A stretch of DNA of 64,000 nt from Capitulum mitella (GCA_030062745.1 CP099849.1:18336144-18400143); one strand, 5' to 3'. Shown: positions 1 through 10,668, numbered from the stretch's first letter. The notes: generated from the letters alone by a model not told the origin. Translations and numbers: made by a program.

Positions 1-638
1 TGCTGCTTTAAAATTTAAAGCATACCAACTAGAAGCAGGTATCTGCCAAAACTTTGCTCTTATGCAAAATGGCTCATGAACCTCCTACAGGATGCTGAAA
101 AAGCAAAACAACTGTGTGGAATAAACAACAACTGCTATGTGCAAGCAGCTGTTGTTGCATACAATCATCCTGAAAAACTTATTGCAAATTCTTGTTTCCA
201 GCTTAGTTTTGACAACAAATAGGCCCAAAATGCAGCCAATGTTCATAAAATAGGATGATGCAATGCAATGCATCATCATCATCTGCACAATGCAAGCCAT
301 CCTTGCAATAATGTTGGCCTCTGAACTGTGGCTAAACAGATCACAATCATCTCTTAAGAAACTAGAGATTACTAGAAATGCATGTAGTTTTAATCAGCAT
401 GCCAGTTCCCAGTTTGCACCAGTTTTCCTGTCCTAACTCTCAAAATCTTGTTTGCACCCATCTCCAAACTTCCCTGGATTTAAGTCACATGCTCTTCAAA
501 TGAATTTTACATGCAATGTACCATTATACACAATTATAATGAACAGTAGAACCAATATCTGGTGTACACTCATACATAGAATGTCAAGTGTACATACTCT
601 AGTACAGGGTTGAATTGTTGGCAAATGCCAGTGCTCAC
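1..638 (-). other. intron of the BTB gene (left part, runs off the window)
   Basis: This stretch lies downstream of the BTB exon on the minus strand and begins with a GT donor (GTGAGC, minus strand from 638). It is A/T-rich with no long frame and nothing resembling the second half of a BTB domain, so the next exon must lie beyond base 1. The short frames here look like chance. Confidence 0.6.
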
Positions 639-824
639 CTTAAAGATCTCTTTGAAGTGTGCAGAGCATGCTGAGAGAATTACTTTGTGAGCCTTGAGCA
701 ACTTTCCCGAGCAGGAAAGTGTAACGTCTGTAAAAGATTCATCCCCTCGCAAAGAATCCAGGGACACATGGAAGTTGCTGTGGAAGTCGTTCCAGCGAAG
801 GCAGAACTCCTGTTGGTCTGCCAT
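639..824 (-). CDS. BTB/POZ domain exon, Tramtrack/Lola/Broad-type protein (partial)
   Basis: This exon encodes the first 62 residues of a BTB/POZ protein. Visible marks are the arthropod-type opening MADQQEFCLRWNDFHSNF, then FTDVTLSC, then KAHKVILSACSAHF, which are helices and strands of the BTB dimer interface. Such domains dimerise and sit in front of zinc fingers or other DNA-binding modules in nuclear regulators of development. The start at 824 has an A at -3 and G at +4. An in-frame ATG ten codons upstream (854-852) has no family support. The frame is cut after FKEIFK by AAG|GTGAGC, a good donor in phase 0, where many relatives also have an intron. A possible acceptor (CCATTCCAG) ends at 832, so the exon may begin a few bases before the ATG. 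The rest of the BTB fold and the C-terminal domain are outside the window, so the subfamily (ttk, lola, broad, fruitless and others) cannot be settled. Confidence 0.88.
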
Positions 825-1061
825 TCTGGTTCTGGAATGGATTGTGAATCTCATGTCAACTGCATGAGATAAGGCCAATGCTATAGCTGTGAAGCTCCCT
901 TGAACTGAGAGCTAACAAAACACTGCAAACTGCAGACTAGCCAATTCAAAGTACTGTTTTTATCAGCTAGCATAATTACAAGCTTTACCAATTCAATGCA
1001 TTGTTTTCATCAGCTAACATAAACCAGAACTGCTTTTCCACAATGTAGTCTAAAGTGGTTG
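825..1061 (-). other. region just upstream of the BTB exon
   Basis: Unremarkable A/T-rich sequence with short local duplications (CAATTCA-type words at about 940 and 990). It is either the 3' end of an upstream intron or the 5' flank of the BTB gene. No TATA box or initiator can be chosen with confidence. Confidence 0.4.
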
Positions 1062-1240
1062 AAAAAAAAAAAAAAGGGGAAAAAAATTTGTGGTTGGGAA
1101 AATTTTTTTTTATTTTTTTTTTTTTTTTTTTTTTTTTATTTTTTTTTTTTTTTTTTTTTTTTTAATTTTTTTTTTTTTTTTTTGGTGTTAATAATTTTTT
1201 TTTTTTTTTTTAATTTTTTCGGTTTTTTTGTTTTTTGTCT
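1062..1240. repeat. poly-A / poly-T low-complexity tract, possible assembly artefact
   Basis: A run of A with a GGGGA interruption is followed by about 150 bases of nearly pure T broken by single A, AA or G. The broken homopolymer pattern resembles consensus error or polymerase slippage more than a biological repeat. The 65-residue Phe-rich frame through it is meaningless. Confidence 0.75.
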
Positions 1241-2500
1241 AAAGGATTACCAGTGACATTTCTTTGCATTAAGTTATGGACAGCAAATGATATGACAAAT
1301 TTTAAAAGTCAGCCTGTAAAAAAAAAAACTTAAGATGCTGTGCATGGTAACTTCAAGACAAGGTTTTTCTTAAATTATCATGCCTAAAAAATTTACTGAA
1401 CTATGGATAATTTCTCTCAGCAAAGTGTGCACATTCCATGAAATCCCTGCATTCCCCAAATCCTGTATCTTTTTTATCTGGAATTTCTCTGAGCCAAAGC
1501 ATTTTACCAAATCCCTGCATATATAGTCACATATAGTCTTTATCCCAAATTTCTCTGTGCCAAAGCAATCATGCCACAGAAACATTACACACTTTTTGCA
1601 CCACACTGCCTGCAGACCTTCATTTCAATGTTTCACTTTGTTTTGCTGCAGTTTGCAAGCTTAGGATTCTGCACAGACTGGTGTAGTAACAATGATGGGC
1701 TCAGTTGTCAGTATAAGCATGCAGACAAAAGGCAAGTTTGGACATGGAAAGACAGGACATACATATCAAACTGCAATGTCTGTTTCAATGCTTCAGCAAT
1801 TGATGTATTTTGTTCCATTACATCAAAAACAGCACCTTATATGACTTGATTAGCACCATATGCAGCTATCCATTTGAAGAATAGCTGAAACAAGCTTATG
1901 CCAGTCCCAATCAAGGAGACCTGATTGTAAACGATCAAAGCAAGTTAGCTGGTGCTGCTCGGGCTATTTAGTGAACATTTGTTAATCCTACCCACATTTC
2001 AACTATAACCCTTAACTAAACAGCACTGGCAAAGCAGCCATGTGAATTTAATTGAATGACACCAGAACTTCTGACTGTGAAGAGATTCTGACCACAGAGT
2101 GCACATTTTAACACGCTTCTGATTCAAAAGCACGTTAAAATGTTTTTGGTATATTCTGAGTCCTATCACCGCAGGAAGACGCACCTTCAAAAACAGACAA
2201 ATTGTAATACGCAAGTCTGCGCCCAGAAACCGGTGTCTGAACCCAGGAGGAAAACCACTCGGGTCCCAACGCCGTGTCTGGAACTATCACCGGCAGGCGG
2301 GGCAGGCGCATACAGGCCTCTTGCGACCAAGGGCCTGTATCGCGACAAGGGCTGCGCGCTGTTATCTTGGCGCGCTGCACCTGCGATGGTGGCGCCTCCA
2401 GTGGCCGAAATGAAACAAAAAGACGTCGTACTTCTATAATGACTCATGACAACGTCGTCTGGTGCGGCGCCACGGATTTTGAGTCGGAGGATTTTTCAGG
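1241..2500. other. no gene recognised; small GC-rich patch with a 9-bp inverted repeat
   Basis: Ordinary A/T-rich sequence to about 2140, then a GC-richer patch. It contains ATACAGGCC at 2310-2318 and its reverse complement at 2332-2340. Overlapping frames on both strands at 2135-2447 give unrelated low-complexity peptides and none resembles a protein family. Confidence 0.45.
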
Positions 2501-2775
2501 GGGTCTCATTGACAAAATGGGGCATCCTCGCAAGGGACCTCTTGATTCATACAGAGAGCTTCCCGGTTCAGCTAAGGGCCTCATTATCCCCCCAAAAAGT
2601 GCCTCCTTTTCCAGGACAAGGTCCTCCTGATACCTAGATGAAACTTCCTAATCCAGAATAATACCTCTTCATTCATACAGGGGCTTCCCGGACCTCCTCA
2701 TCCAAAAACAGTGATTCCTTTTCCAGGATAGGGGCCTCCTGATACACAGACGGAACCTCCTCAAACAAACAGGGC
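2500..2775. repeat. degenerate array of about 20-25 bp, CCTCCTGATNCA-type units
   Basis: Variants of GGGCCTCCTGATACA alternate with TTCC(A/C)GGA words through this stretch (2524, 2577, 2625, 2665, 2693, 2727, 2756). Unit length is irregular. The same type of array reappears at 5820-5945, in each case just before a block containing a short TGTTTTTGCCCCC-like motif, so both are probably pieces of one old dispersed repeat. Confidence 0.55.
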
Positions 2776-3010
2776 CCTGTTTGTACGATTCATAAAATTC
2801 ATAAAATTCATAACTTCCAAATCCAGCAGCTGCTGGATTGGGAAGCCCCCTTTAGGACACCCTCTAGAGGGCCTCCTTATCCCAAACAGCGACGGCGGAA
2901 AAGGGGGCAGGAGGGGCGGTCGCCCCCCAGCCGTCAGGCTAGGGAACAAAACTATGTTTTTGCCCCCCACCCCCTCAGAAATGTCGGGCACTACACCAAG
3001 CAAAATCGTA
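2776..3010. repeat. dispersed repeat block shared with 6030-6140
   Basis: Contains three copies of an ATTCATAAA-like 10-mer at 2788-2815. It then has a G-rich to C-rich block with ACTATGTTTTTGCCCCC near 2952, matching ACATGTTCTTGCCCCC near 6072. It is non-coding. Confidence 0.45.
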
Positions 3011-3581
3011 AAAAAATCAACCTTACGCTATTGAAAAAAAGGAAAAAAATTGTGGGAGCATCGGCGATAGACGAAAGCAGTTTTTGCGAAATTTAGTACA
3101 AATCCGAAGGTTTTTCAGATATGGTAGTCATTGAATTTGATGGAACCCGGCGCCCACTACAAGACGCGACGATTCTGGCGATGATTTCAGGAGCAATCGG
3201 CAGAAGTGGAAGCGCAGCCTTTTGCACCTAACGTGACGTCAATAGGGAGGAATATAACCGTTTTTGTGGACATTGATACTTGGGCGTAGGAACAGGGGAA
3301 GAGCGGGGCTATAGCCCCCACTTTTGGGGAATTTGACATTAGCCCTATGGGGAAAATTATGTCATATTTATTATATGTTAGCTCTATGTGTTTTTAGCGT
3401 CACTCAGCTTCATGCATGTTGAGGTTCTTTTTTGTGTACCATGCATAGTGGTGTTGGGCATTGTACTGATTGTTAATTCCTTGGGCACTCTGGCAAGATG
3501 GTTCTGTCCATTAGCATTGGCATAGGGGGGGGGGGCAATGGAGCCATGCACCCCTTCCGGAGGCCGAGCGGGGCCGCCATG

Positions 3582-3616
<35 letters not shown>

Positions 3617-3660
3617 ATAATAAAGCCCTAAGCCAGGAAGGCTTGTCCTTAAGAATCAAA
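3011..3660. repeat. dispersed repeat with TA/GT microsatellite
   Basis: Includes a GGGGCTATAGCCCCCACTTT motif at about 3305, a G homopolymer near 3527 and a (TA)n(GT)n microsatellite at about 3583-3620. Diverged relatives of the CCCAC/CCCCCAT TTTTGG block occur near 13775 and 15520, at the other side of the mobile-element nest. Full CRE palindrome TGACGTCA at 3234-3241. Confidence 0.5.
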
Positions 3661-4012
3661 GGACGTTCCCGCGGTCCGGAAATATATTTCGAGGATTAAG
3701 AGGCCGCTCTAAAGACTCGACCTGGGGAGGGGCGCCTCAGTGGCTCAAAGGCCGACTCTGAAGTAAGAAAACGTGTCCAAAGCGCTTGAAGAACGCCCCT
3801 AAGAACAGAAGAGCCCCGAAACCCCTGGAGGGCCGCCCACGAGGGTTCCAACGATGCCCCTGACGTCGGAAAATGTGTCCCGATGGCTAGACGGTCGCCC
3901 TTAAGAACAAAAGAGCGTCACACACTCCTGATGGGCGCCCCCAAGGGTTCAAAGGGCGCCCCAGTGATTTAAAATGCAGTCATGTCTGAGTTATACCTAT
4001 ATATATATATAT
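3661..4012. repeat. degenerate GC-rich short-period repeat and (TA)n
   Basis: Words such as GGGCGCCCC, GAACGCCCCTAAGAA and GGTCGCCCTTAAGAA recur irregularly, then (TA)n at about 4000-4012. No open frame of interest. It resembles the neighbouring degenerate arrays in style but not in sequence. Confidence 0.4.
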
Positions 4013-4202
4013 CATGTGCATATGTGATCATCGTCGAGCACCCTTATCAGCGTATCAGCGTATGTTTTGGGCGATGGATAACTGATGCATTGTAGTAGAG
4101 CGGCATGGTTTGTTTCATCTGGGTGGCCAGTGTAATGATGTTATGGATCACGGACGATTGATGGTTATTGCGTATGCTTAAATGTATTTTAAATATGGAG
4201 TG

Positions 4203-5417
4203 TTAACTCGCGCACGACCGTGGGTCAGCAGCGATCACGCCCGACTGGGCGGGGGGCGGTTGACCGCCCCCTCTAACTCACAACGGTTGGTCGCACGATA
4301 AAAATAAGTACACCGCTGGAAAGCTCGTGACAAGTAGAGTTAAAAACTGGTCTTCTTTTTAGTTTTAAATAATATGTAAGAAGTTTACGTCCTACATATA
4401 TTTTCTCATAGTCGACTGCATGAGACCAAAAAACGGCCTCAATCTCAAGGGCTGTGACTAATAACGCATAGGTAAAGGCATAAACGCACAAGTAAAGGTC
4501 CGCAGATGCCAACACACGTCTAATTTCTCAGATTTTTTTTTAATATATGCGCCGAAACGTTGAGTTAAAGACACGGCAATTTCCACGCCGGTTGTCGGCG
4601 GGTGCCGCATCCGTACGCATTAAGAAATTAACGGAAACTAAGTTTATCGTTCCTTTATTTTCGCGACATAAGTCTATCCATGCCAATTTTATTAATCTTA
4701 GCGGTTCTTATAATGGTTTCTCATGCTTAAATTTTGGAAAAATTCATTAGTTACCAGTCTACACAACTGGTGAAGCTTTATTCGCGAGAACCTGTTTATT
4801 TCCAAAATATGCAATTTTTAGACTTTTTGAGATTCTTGGTATTACTTACATCTGTGCAAGCCAGTTCTGCCATTTTGTATCCATTCTGAGTAATTCATCG
4901 CTGATTTTGACGGTGGTACATTTTGCTCACAACAGTTATTCGTGACCTGACCTCAGATCAATGATTGGAAGTCATTGATACTTTGCCCATTGACAGTAAC
5001 TAGATGTGTACTTCACTCCACACTAAAAATGTTATGAAAAATTCCGCCAATATCCGAAAAAAACGACAACATGTCTTAAAAATGGGCTTGACCTTAGGTC
5101 CAAGACCCAGAAAATTCCGAAAGATCTAAGATAGCGGATTTGTTGCATTTATCGAGATCTTTAATCGCTGAAAGTATAATTGTGATATCCTGTTTTCCGA
5201 AAAAGTTACAGGGCGTTAAACTTTTTCGGACATAGGTCCGTTTGACCTTACCTAGGTCAGACACGCGATTTGCCCTGAGGCCAAAACTTTGGCACAAGGT
5301 GTAAAAATGATTAAGCAAAAGATACACTAAGTTTCGTGACCCTGTATTTGTTCGTTCTCTCGCAATCCTAGAAAAACCTCAGGGGGACGTCATCCGCCCC
5401 CAGTCGGGGCGGGTTAA
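4203..5417 (-). mobile_element. TTAA-flanked MITE, copy 1 (piggyBac-like ends)
   Basis: A 1.2-kb non-autonomous element bounded by TTAA at 4203-4206 and 5414-5417. Read inward, the ends are CTCGCGC and CCCGCCCCGACTGG. TTAA target duplication and ends starting CCC are typical of piggyBac-like elements. Kolobok also uses TTAA. The body is the reverse complement of copy 2 at 13925-15088, with clear similarity along its whole length (for example the block around the GTCGACTGCATGA segment near 4411). It carries several AGGTCA/TGACCT half-sites. An 80-codon minus-strand frame (4273-4515) lines up in frame with one in copy 2, but no transposase is visible. Confidence 0.75.
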
Positions 5418-5819
5418 ATATATGTACGATTAGCGAACCTGTAGCGCCTGGTATGTCAGAGACAATCGAATGCATGGAAGGCTGAGACTCCCATCTGTGT
5501 GCTACACTTGAACATCGTCGCGAACCAGCCGCATACAACAATTCGCTCCCCTGCTCTCAGTCCCGCATTCCCTTACTTCGGTGATAAAGATCAAACCTCG
5601 CCACCTCAGTGGCACCTAAGGTATAGTGTAATGACAAAAAGTGCCCAGCTACCTGCCGTTCCAAACGACGCGGGGCTATCTCTTCACACAGTCTTTACGC
5701 CAAAATGCAAAAAAGGACATTTTTTACTTCAGCTGCCTCCAACGTCCCCACCAAATTTACTGGCACCCCTTAAACTGGCGCCCTGTCACCCTTGGTCAAA
5801 CTTCTAAATACGCCGGTGA
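5418..5819. other. no gene recognised between MITE copy 1 and the degenerate array
   Basis: Mixed composition. Overlapping plus-strand frames (5499-5807 and 5641-5901) are low-complexity Pro/Thr/Ser peptides with no family likeness. Confidence 0.4.
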
Positions 5820-6140
5820 CACAAAACAGGGTCTTCTGACCCCGAACAGGGGCCACCTAATTCATAAACGGGGCTTCCTGATACAGAAAAGGGCCTATTG
5901 ACGCAGAAAAGGGCCTCCTGGTCCCGATTAAGGACCACCTTAAAGGGCAGTCTTATTTTGGGGGCTTAGTTTTGGAGTCCTCCTTGATCTGAACTTTCGA
6001 ACATTTGTTTGGTTTAACTTTTAAACTTTCAGTTTTGATAAACGGGGCCTCCCAAAATTGAGGGGGGACAAAAACATGTTCTTGCCCCCTGCCTGCTGGT
6101 AAGGGGCGTAACTGTCCCTCTGCCCCCTCCCCCTGCCCCG
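5820..6140. repeat. second copy of the degenerate CCTCCTGAT-type array and G/C block
   Basis: Units of roughly 20-22 bp (GGGCTTCCTGATACAGAAAA, GGGCCTATTGACGCAGAAAA, GGGCCTCCTGGTCCCGATTA) run to about 5945. A block with ACATGTTCTTGCCCCC follows at about 6072 and matches the 2.9-kb block. It lies immediately upstream of the putative LTR of the gypsy element. Confidence 0.55.
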
Positions 6141-6205
6141 CCGCCCCTGATCATCGTGACACACAAGCAATTGGTTGCTCTTTGAATGAACATCGAAGGT
6201 TCGAC

Positions 6206-6340
6206 ATGTGATGGTTGTAACGTAACGTGTCACATTCTGTTTCCCTTGCTCTCAGATAATACGTCTCTCTTTCCAGGCTCCATCTATGCCGCAGATTTAG
6301 CTGAATAAAGCCCTTATCTCCAGAATCCTCTGTCTGATGC
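6206..6340 (+). mobile_element. possible short LTR of the Ty3/gypsy element
   Basis: The stretch starts TGTGATGG, runs through a CT-rich part with CTCTCAGATAATACGTCTCT, has a polyadenylation signal AATAAA at 6304-6309, and ends near CTGTCTGATGCA. This layout suits the R/U5 part of a short gypsy LTR in front of gag. No matching second LTR was found right of the pol remnant, and no clear tRNA primer site follows, so the boundaries are tentative. Confidence 0.4.
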
Positions 6341-6540
6341 AAACTTTGCCCCACGGTTTGTTGAGCTAAATCACAAAGGACAAGGTCACTCGTTCAGACA
6401 AGTCTGACATAGTTCCAAACGCACCATCGAGCAGCAAGCATTGGAAGCTGTCGCTCGGGAATTTTAAGTACTCCCTCATAGGACAGAACAGCTCAATCCG
6501 GACAAACTTGAGGTTCTGCCCTTTCACATCGGCATCAATG

Positions 6541-6556
6541 TAGCTGACGTCAGCTA
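6541..6556. promoter_or_regulatory. 16-bp perfect palindrome containing a CRE (TGACGTCA)
   Basis: TAGCTGACGTCAGCTA is self-complementary and contains a full CREB/ATF site at 6545-6552. It lies inside the decayed gag region, so it may be chance. Confidence 0.35.
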
Positions 6557-7284
6557 GGACTGTACAACATCTACGAAATCTATTGCACGACTAAATGCTG
6601 CAAATCTCAAGCCACCAGATGAAGTTCATGCAAGACAACCACTCTCCACCAGGGTTCAGAAGCCAAAAGAGACTTGGATGAGTTGCTGCTTTCTTTAAAC
6701 AACCTGCCCAGTAACTGAAGCTTCCCGGCTGCCACCGCTGAAGAGAAACGCTCCTCCTTTGTGTGAGATTCCTTCATCCGAGGTCTTCGCTACCCCAGCA
6801 CTCGGACTCTGCTCCTGGAAAAAAGAAAGAAACTGGCAGCCTCCCCTTGGAGGCTGCCATCCAACAAGCCAGATTTCTGGAGCACGCACAACAGGATGCA
6901 GAATCATACGCTGCTTTTCAAGCACCTGTTGCAGCTGCTGCCTCCATCAACCAGCCTGAACACGAGCCAAGCACCCGAGACCAACCCGATACGGCAGCAG
7001 TAGCCCACTACAGCAAGGGAGCCACTACAGTCCTGCCATGCTTCTTCTGTGGAATGAAGTGTCACCTCAGGCCGGCCTGTCCCGCCAGGGACTTTACATG
7101 CAACAAATGTGGCAAAAGCGAACACTGACGAAAAGTCTGTCCCTCAAAACAGGAAGTGACGCACTCAGCTTCTTCGACTATGCTGTCTTCATTTGCCACC
7201 CTTGCCGCCTCTTATTTCTCAGCAGCAATCCATGTATCAGCAACGACCTCTGCCAAAGTCGGCAACCACCTGGGCAGAGCCCTA

Positions 7285-7294
7285 ATCGATACGG
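7285..7294. repeat. target site duplication, left copy
   Basis: Ten bases (ATCGATACGG) next to the left inverted repeat, matched by 12098-12107 (ATAGATACGG) with one difference. They fall within the protease active-site codons of the host retrotransposon. Confidence 0.75.
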
Positions 7295-7480
7295 ATGTCA
7301 GTCAAGACAGCCCACGCTCAGGCCCACGGTCAGCCCAAACTCGAGACCCCTTTAAAATCGCCCAAAACGCGTCAGTAGATAGATGTTGACTAACTGAGCT
7401 CACTGAGACCATCAGACGTCCATCTCATCTATTACTTTGCACTCCAGAGCACAAACACAAAACACCTCATGACGCGTAGA
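7295..7480 (+). repeat. left terminal inverted repeat (outer, non-tandem part)
   Basis: Aligns with the reverse complement of about 11880-12097, including CCCTTTAAAATCGCCCAAAA at 7346 and the AGTAGATAGATG segment at 7374. Small indels separate the arms: the right arm has an extra GACCGTTGGCTGA-type segment. Confidence 0.8.
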
Positions 7481-9690
7481 GAAATGTACTTAAAACCCCA
7501 ACAAAAAGGCACTCAAAATGTTCGTCTCGGGCCGCTTAGTCTAGAAATACAGCATACACTAAATTTCAGTGATAACCATCGTCATGCAAACTACATCGCA
7601 TTCATCGCATCGCATCGCACACGGTCAAATTGGGCTCCAAAAAATATACGTCAAAAACAAAGTTTTTAATGTTATTTCAAGCCGGAACCAACAGGTACTC
7701 AAAATGTTCGTCTTGTGCCACTGAGTCCAAAAATAGCGCATCAGTAACATTTCAGGTGGAAACTTTTTGAGTCATAGCGAAACGAAGCCGTTTTTCTACC
7801 CCATGCTTTATTTCCCATTGGATTTAACATGGGACCCTACGGAACTGATTTCGGCGGACCCCTTCGAATCCGCCCATTTCTTCTGCACTAATACCCAGAA
7901 CCGTAATACACATGAAACCATCATCAGAGCTCCATCGCATTGATATCCACAGGGTGAAGTCGGGCTCCAAAAAATATACGTCAAAACACATTTTCTAATG
8001 TCATTCCAAACTTCGACAAACAAATACTCAAAACGTTTATCGCGGGACGCTGAGTTCAAAAATACAGCATACTACATTTCAATGATAACATTTTGAGTTA
8101 CTGTGGAAGATAACCGTTTTTTCCCCTATGCTTTATTTCCCATTGGATTTAACATGGGACCCTATGGAACTGACTTCGGCGGACCCCTTCGATTTCGCCA
8201 ATTTCTTCTGTACTGGTACCCAGAGCTACAATACACACGAAACCATCATCAGAACTCCATCGCATTGATAATGACAAGGTGAAATCGGGCTCCAAAAAAT
8301 ATACGCCAAAAACACATTTTTTAATGTTATTCCAAATTGGGACAAACAGGTACTCAAAATATTCGTCTTGTGCTGCTGAATGCAAAAATAGCGCATGCAA
8401 AACTTTTGGTTGACAATTTTTTTGATTTGTTGAGAAACGAAACCGTTTTTCTACCCTATCCTTTATTTCCCATTGGATTTAACATGGGACCCTCTGGTAC
8501 TGATTTCGGCGAACCCCTTCGATTTCGCCAGTTTTTTCTGTACTGGTACCTAGAACTACAATACACATGAAACAATCACCAGAACTCCATCGCATTGATA
8601 TTCACACGATGAAATCGGGCTCCAAAAAAATATACGTCAAAAACGCATTTTTTAATGTTATTTCAAATTGGCACAACCAGGTACTTAAAATGTTCATCCT
8701 GGTGCTGCTGAGTCCAAAAATAACGCAGTAATAACATTTTGATGGTAACTTTTTGAGTTATAGCGAAAGGAAATCGTTTTTCTACCCTATGCTTTATTTC
8801 CCATTGGATTTAATATGGGACCCTCTGGAACTGATTTCGGCGGACCCTTCGGATTTCGCCAATTTCTTCTGTATTGGTACCTAGAGCCGCAATACACATG
8901 AAACCGCCATCAGAACTCCATGGCATTGATAATGACATGGTCAAATCAAGCTCCAAAAAATATACGTCAAAAACACATTTCTTAATTTTATTCTAAACCA
9001 GCACAAACAGGTACTCAAAATGTTCGTCTTGTGCTGCAGAGTCCAAAAGTAACACATCGGTAACATTTTGGTGGTAACTTTTTGAGTTATAGCGAAAGGA
9101 AACCGTTTTTTACCCTCTGCTTTATTTCCCATTGGATTTAACATGGGACCAAATGGAACTGATTTCGGCGGACCCCTTCGATTTCGCCGATTTCTTCTGT
9201 ACTGATACCCAGAACCGCAATACACATGGAACCCTATGGAACTGATTTCGGCGGACTCCTTCGATTTCGCCCATTTCTTCTGCACTGGTACCCAGAACTG
9301 TAATACACATGAAACCATCATCGGAAATCCATCGTGTTGATATCCACACGGTGAAATCGGGCTCCAAAAAATATGTGCCAAAAACACATTTTTTTAATGT
9401 TATTCCAAACCAGGACAAACAGGTGCTCAAAATGTTCGTCTTGTGCCGTTGAGTTCAAAATTAGTGCATGCAAAACTTTCTTGTTTGTAACTTTTTTGTT
9501 TATCACGAAACGAAACCGTTTTTCTACCCTATGCTTTATTTCCCATTGGATTTAGCATAGGACCCTAAGGAACTGATTTCGGCGGACCCCTTCGATTTCC
9601 CCCATTTCTTCTGTACTGGTGCCCAGAACCGTAATCCACATGAAACCATCATCAGAACTCCATCGCATTGATATTCACACGGTCAAATTG
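7481..9690 (+). repeat. left-arm tandem subrepeats, about 330 bp, six units
   Basis: The anchor GGGCTCCAAAAAATATACG recurs at about 7632, 7962, 8287, 8617, 8948 (variant) and 9359, and a seventh unit breaks off at 9690. Spacing is 325-331 bp except one 411-bp step caused by an internal partial duplication around 9229-9310. Each unit also has a CCCATTGGATTTAACATGGG block. Frames such as 8941-9387 minus run through the repeats and are not genes. Confidence 0.9.
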
Positions 9691-9828
9691 GGATGAGATG
9701 ACAAGTGACATGCATGATGTGAAGGAGCAGTGGAAATCCAGAAAAATAAACAGAGAAGGTCCACATACCTCCAGAAGGGTTTTCCTTTGTCATCTACTGC
9801 TTCAATGCATTCTGCAAGGAGCCAGATT
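9691..9828 (+). other. start of the foldback element core
   Basis: Unique sequence where the seventh left subrepeat stops (GGGATGAG at 9689). A plus-strand frame opens at 9730 and runs into the AETP repeat. No family likeness before the repeat. Confidence 0.4.
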
Positions 9829-9990
9829 ACACCAGCCGAAACTCCAGCCGAGACTTCAGCCAAGATTCCAGCCAGGAATGCAGCCAAAACTCCATCCGAG
9901 ACTTCAGCTGAGACTGCGGCCGAGACTCCAGCTGAGACTCCGGCTGAGACCCCGCGCAAGATCCCAGCTGAGACTCCCAGTCAAGACTCC
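9829..9990 (+). repeat. 12-bp minisatellite encoding AETP-like tetrapeptides
   Basis: About 13 units of a 12-base word like GCCGAGACTCCA keep the reading frame 9730-10137 open and give Ala-Glu-Thr-Pro variants (AETP, AETS, AKIP, SETS, AETA). The opposite frames are also open, as expected for this repeat. The frame ends at TGA 10135-10137, before the adenosine kinase fragment. There is no evidence of expression. Confidence 0.75.
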
Positions 9991-10059
9991 GGCCGAGGCT
10001 CCATCGGAGACAAGGAAACAGAGCATCACTCCAACTGGCCACAGCTCCGTAAGACAATA

Positions 10060-10113
10060 CTCGTTATTGTCGTATTGCCGGCACGTTATTGTCGTAGTCG
10101 TGACAATAACGAG
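10060..10113. repeat. inverted repeat with 12-bp arms
   Basis: CTCGTTATTGTC at 10060-10071 is the exact reverse complement of 10102-10113. A third related word, ACGTTATTGTC, lies between them at about 10083. It sits between the minisatellite and the adenosine kinase fragment. Confidence 0.65.
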
Positions 10114-10197
10114 CCGGTAACGCCGCTGTGGGTGTGAGCTTGCTGCGCTTATAAAGCAGAATCAAGCCAGGACTTTCTGAAGAATCGCCGTCTTATT

Positions 10198-10668
10198 ATG
10201 TGTTTCCAGCTGTGCGCGCGGCCCCGGTGCCGCAGCCCCATAGTTGAGCGACATCGCCACCGTCTGCTTTGCTGCGGCAATCCCCTGCTGAACATGGTGC
10301 TGAATGTGAACAGTAGCGAACTACCGAGCAGGTGCGGCCCGTGGACCGACGACCAGACTGAGACCAACCAGCAGCAGAAACCGCTGTTCGAGGTGTTCGG
10401 CAACGGCCAGGTGTCGTTCTGTCCTAGCGGCTCGGTGGAAAACACCACTCGCCGGTACTGCCGGGTTCTGGGGGAGCTCGGACGGGTGGCATTCATCGGC
10501 GCTGTTGGCGTCGACAAGCTCCGTCAGAGGCTGGAGAAGCTGTTCAGCGCGGACGGCGTCGGCACCAGATACGTAGTCCACTTGGGCCAGCCCACGGGAC
10601 GCTTTAAGAACCTTGTGTGTGGTGCGGACCGCTCTTTAGTGAACGGCATCGACGGTACCAATTTCTGA
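10198..10668 (+). pseudogene. adenosine kinase fragment captured in the transposon
   Basis: An uninterrupted frame of 156 codons whose residues from about 26 onward match the N-terminal third to half of adenosine kinase (PfkB family, phosphorylates adenosine to AMP). The order of landmarks is that of the family: GNPLLNM (usually GNPLLD), a spacer, LFEVF, then SGSVENTTR (usually GGSxQN, adenosine contact), FIGAVGVDKL (usually GCIGxDKFG), QPTG, and DRSLVNG (usually RSLVAN). It stops at TGA 10666-10668, so the C-terminal half with the DTNGAGD catalytic motif is missing. There is no intron across the homologous part, which points to capture of a cDNA or of one exon. Altered key residues and truncation make an active kinase unlikely. 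It may still be transcribed, since the frame is intact. Confidence 0.8.

Larger units (their letters stand above)
6510..7294 (+). pseudogene. Ty3/gypsy retrotransposon gag and start of protease (decayed)
   Basis: The translated pieces follow the usual gypsy gag order: LNPDKLEVL near 6500, LDELLLSLNNL near 6676, DSFIRGLR near 6770, then AAIQQARFLEHAQQDAESYA. Two zinc knuckles of the CX2CX4HX4C form follow, the first starting CFFC and the second CNKC. A TGA at 7126-7128 falls directly after the His of the second knuckle, and the N-terminal part has further stops and frame shifts. The same frame continues to the start of the aspartic protease active site (ALIDT), where the foldback element at 7295 interrupts it. 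The protein would have packaged element RNA; this copy is dead. Confidence 0.85.

Noticed and set aside
8941..9387. 148-codon minus frame in the foldback element
   Set aside because: It crosses tandem subrepeats and the same peptide fragments recur in each unit; it is repeat read-through.
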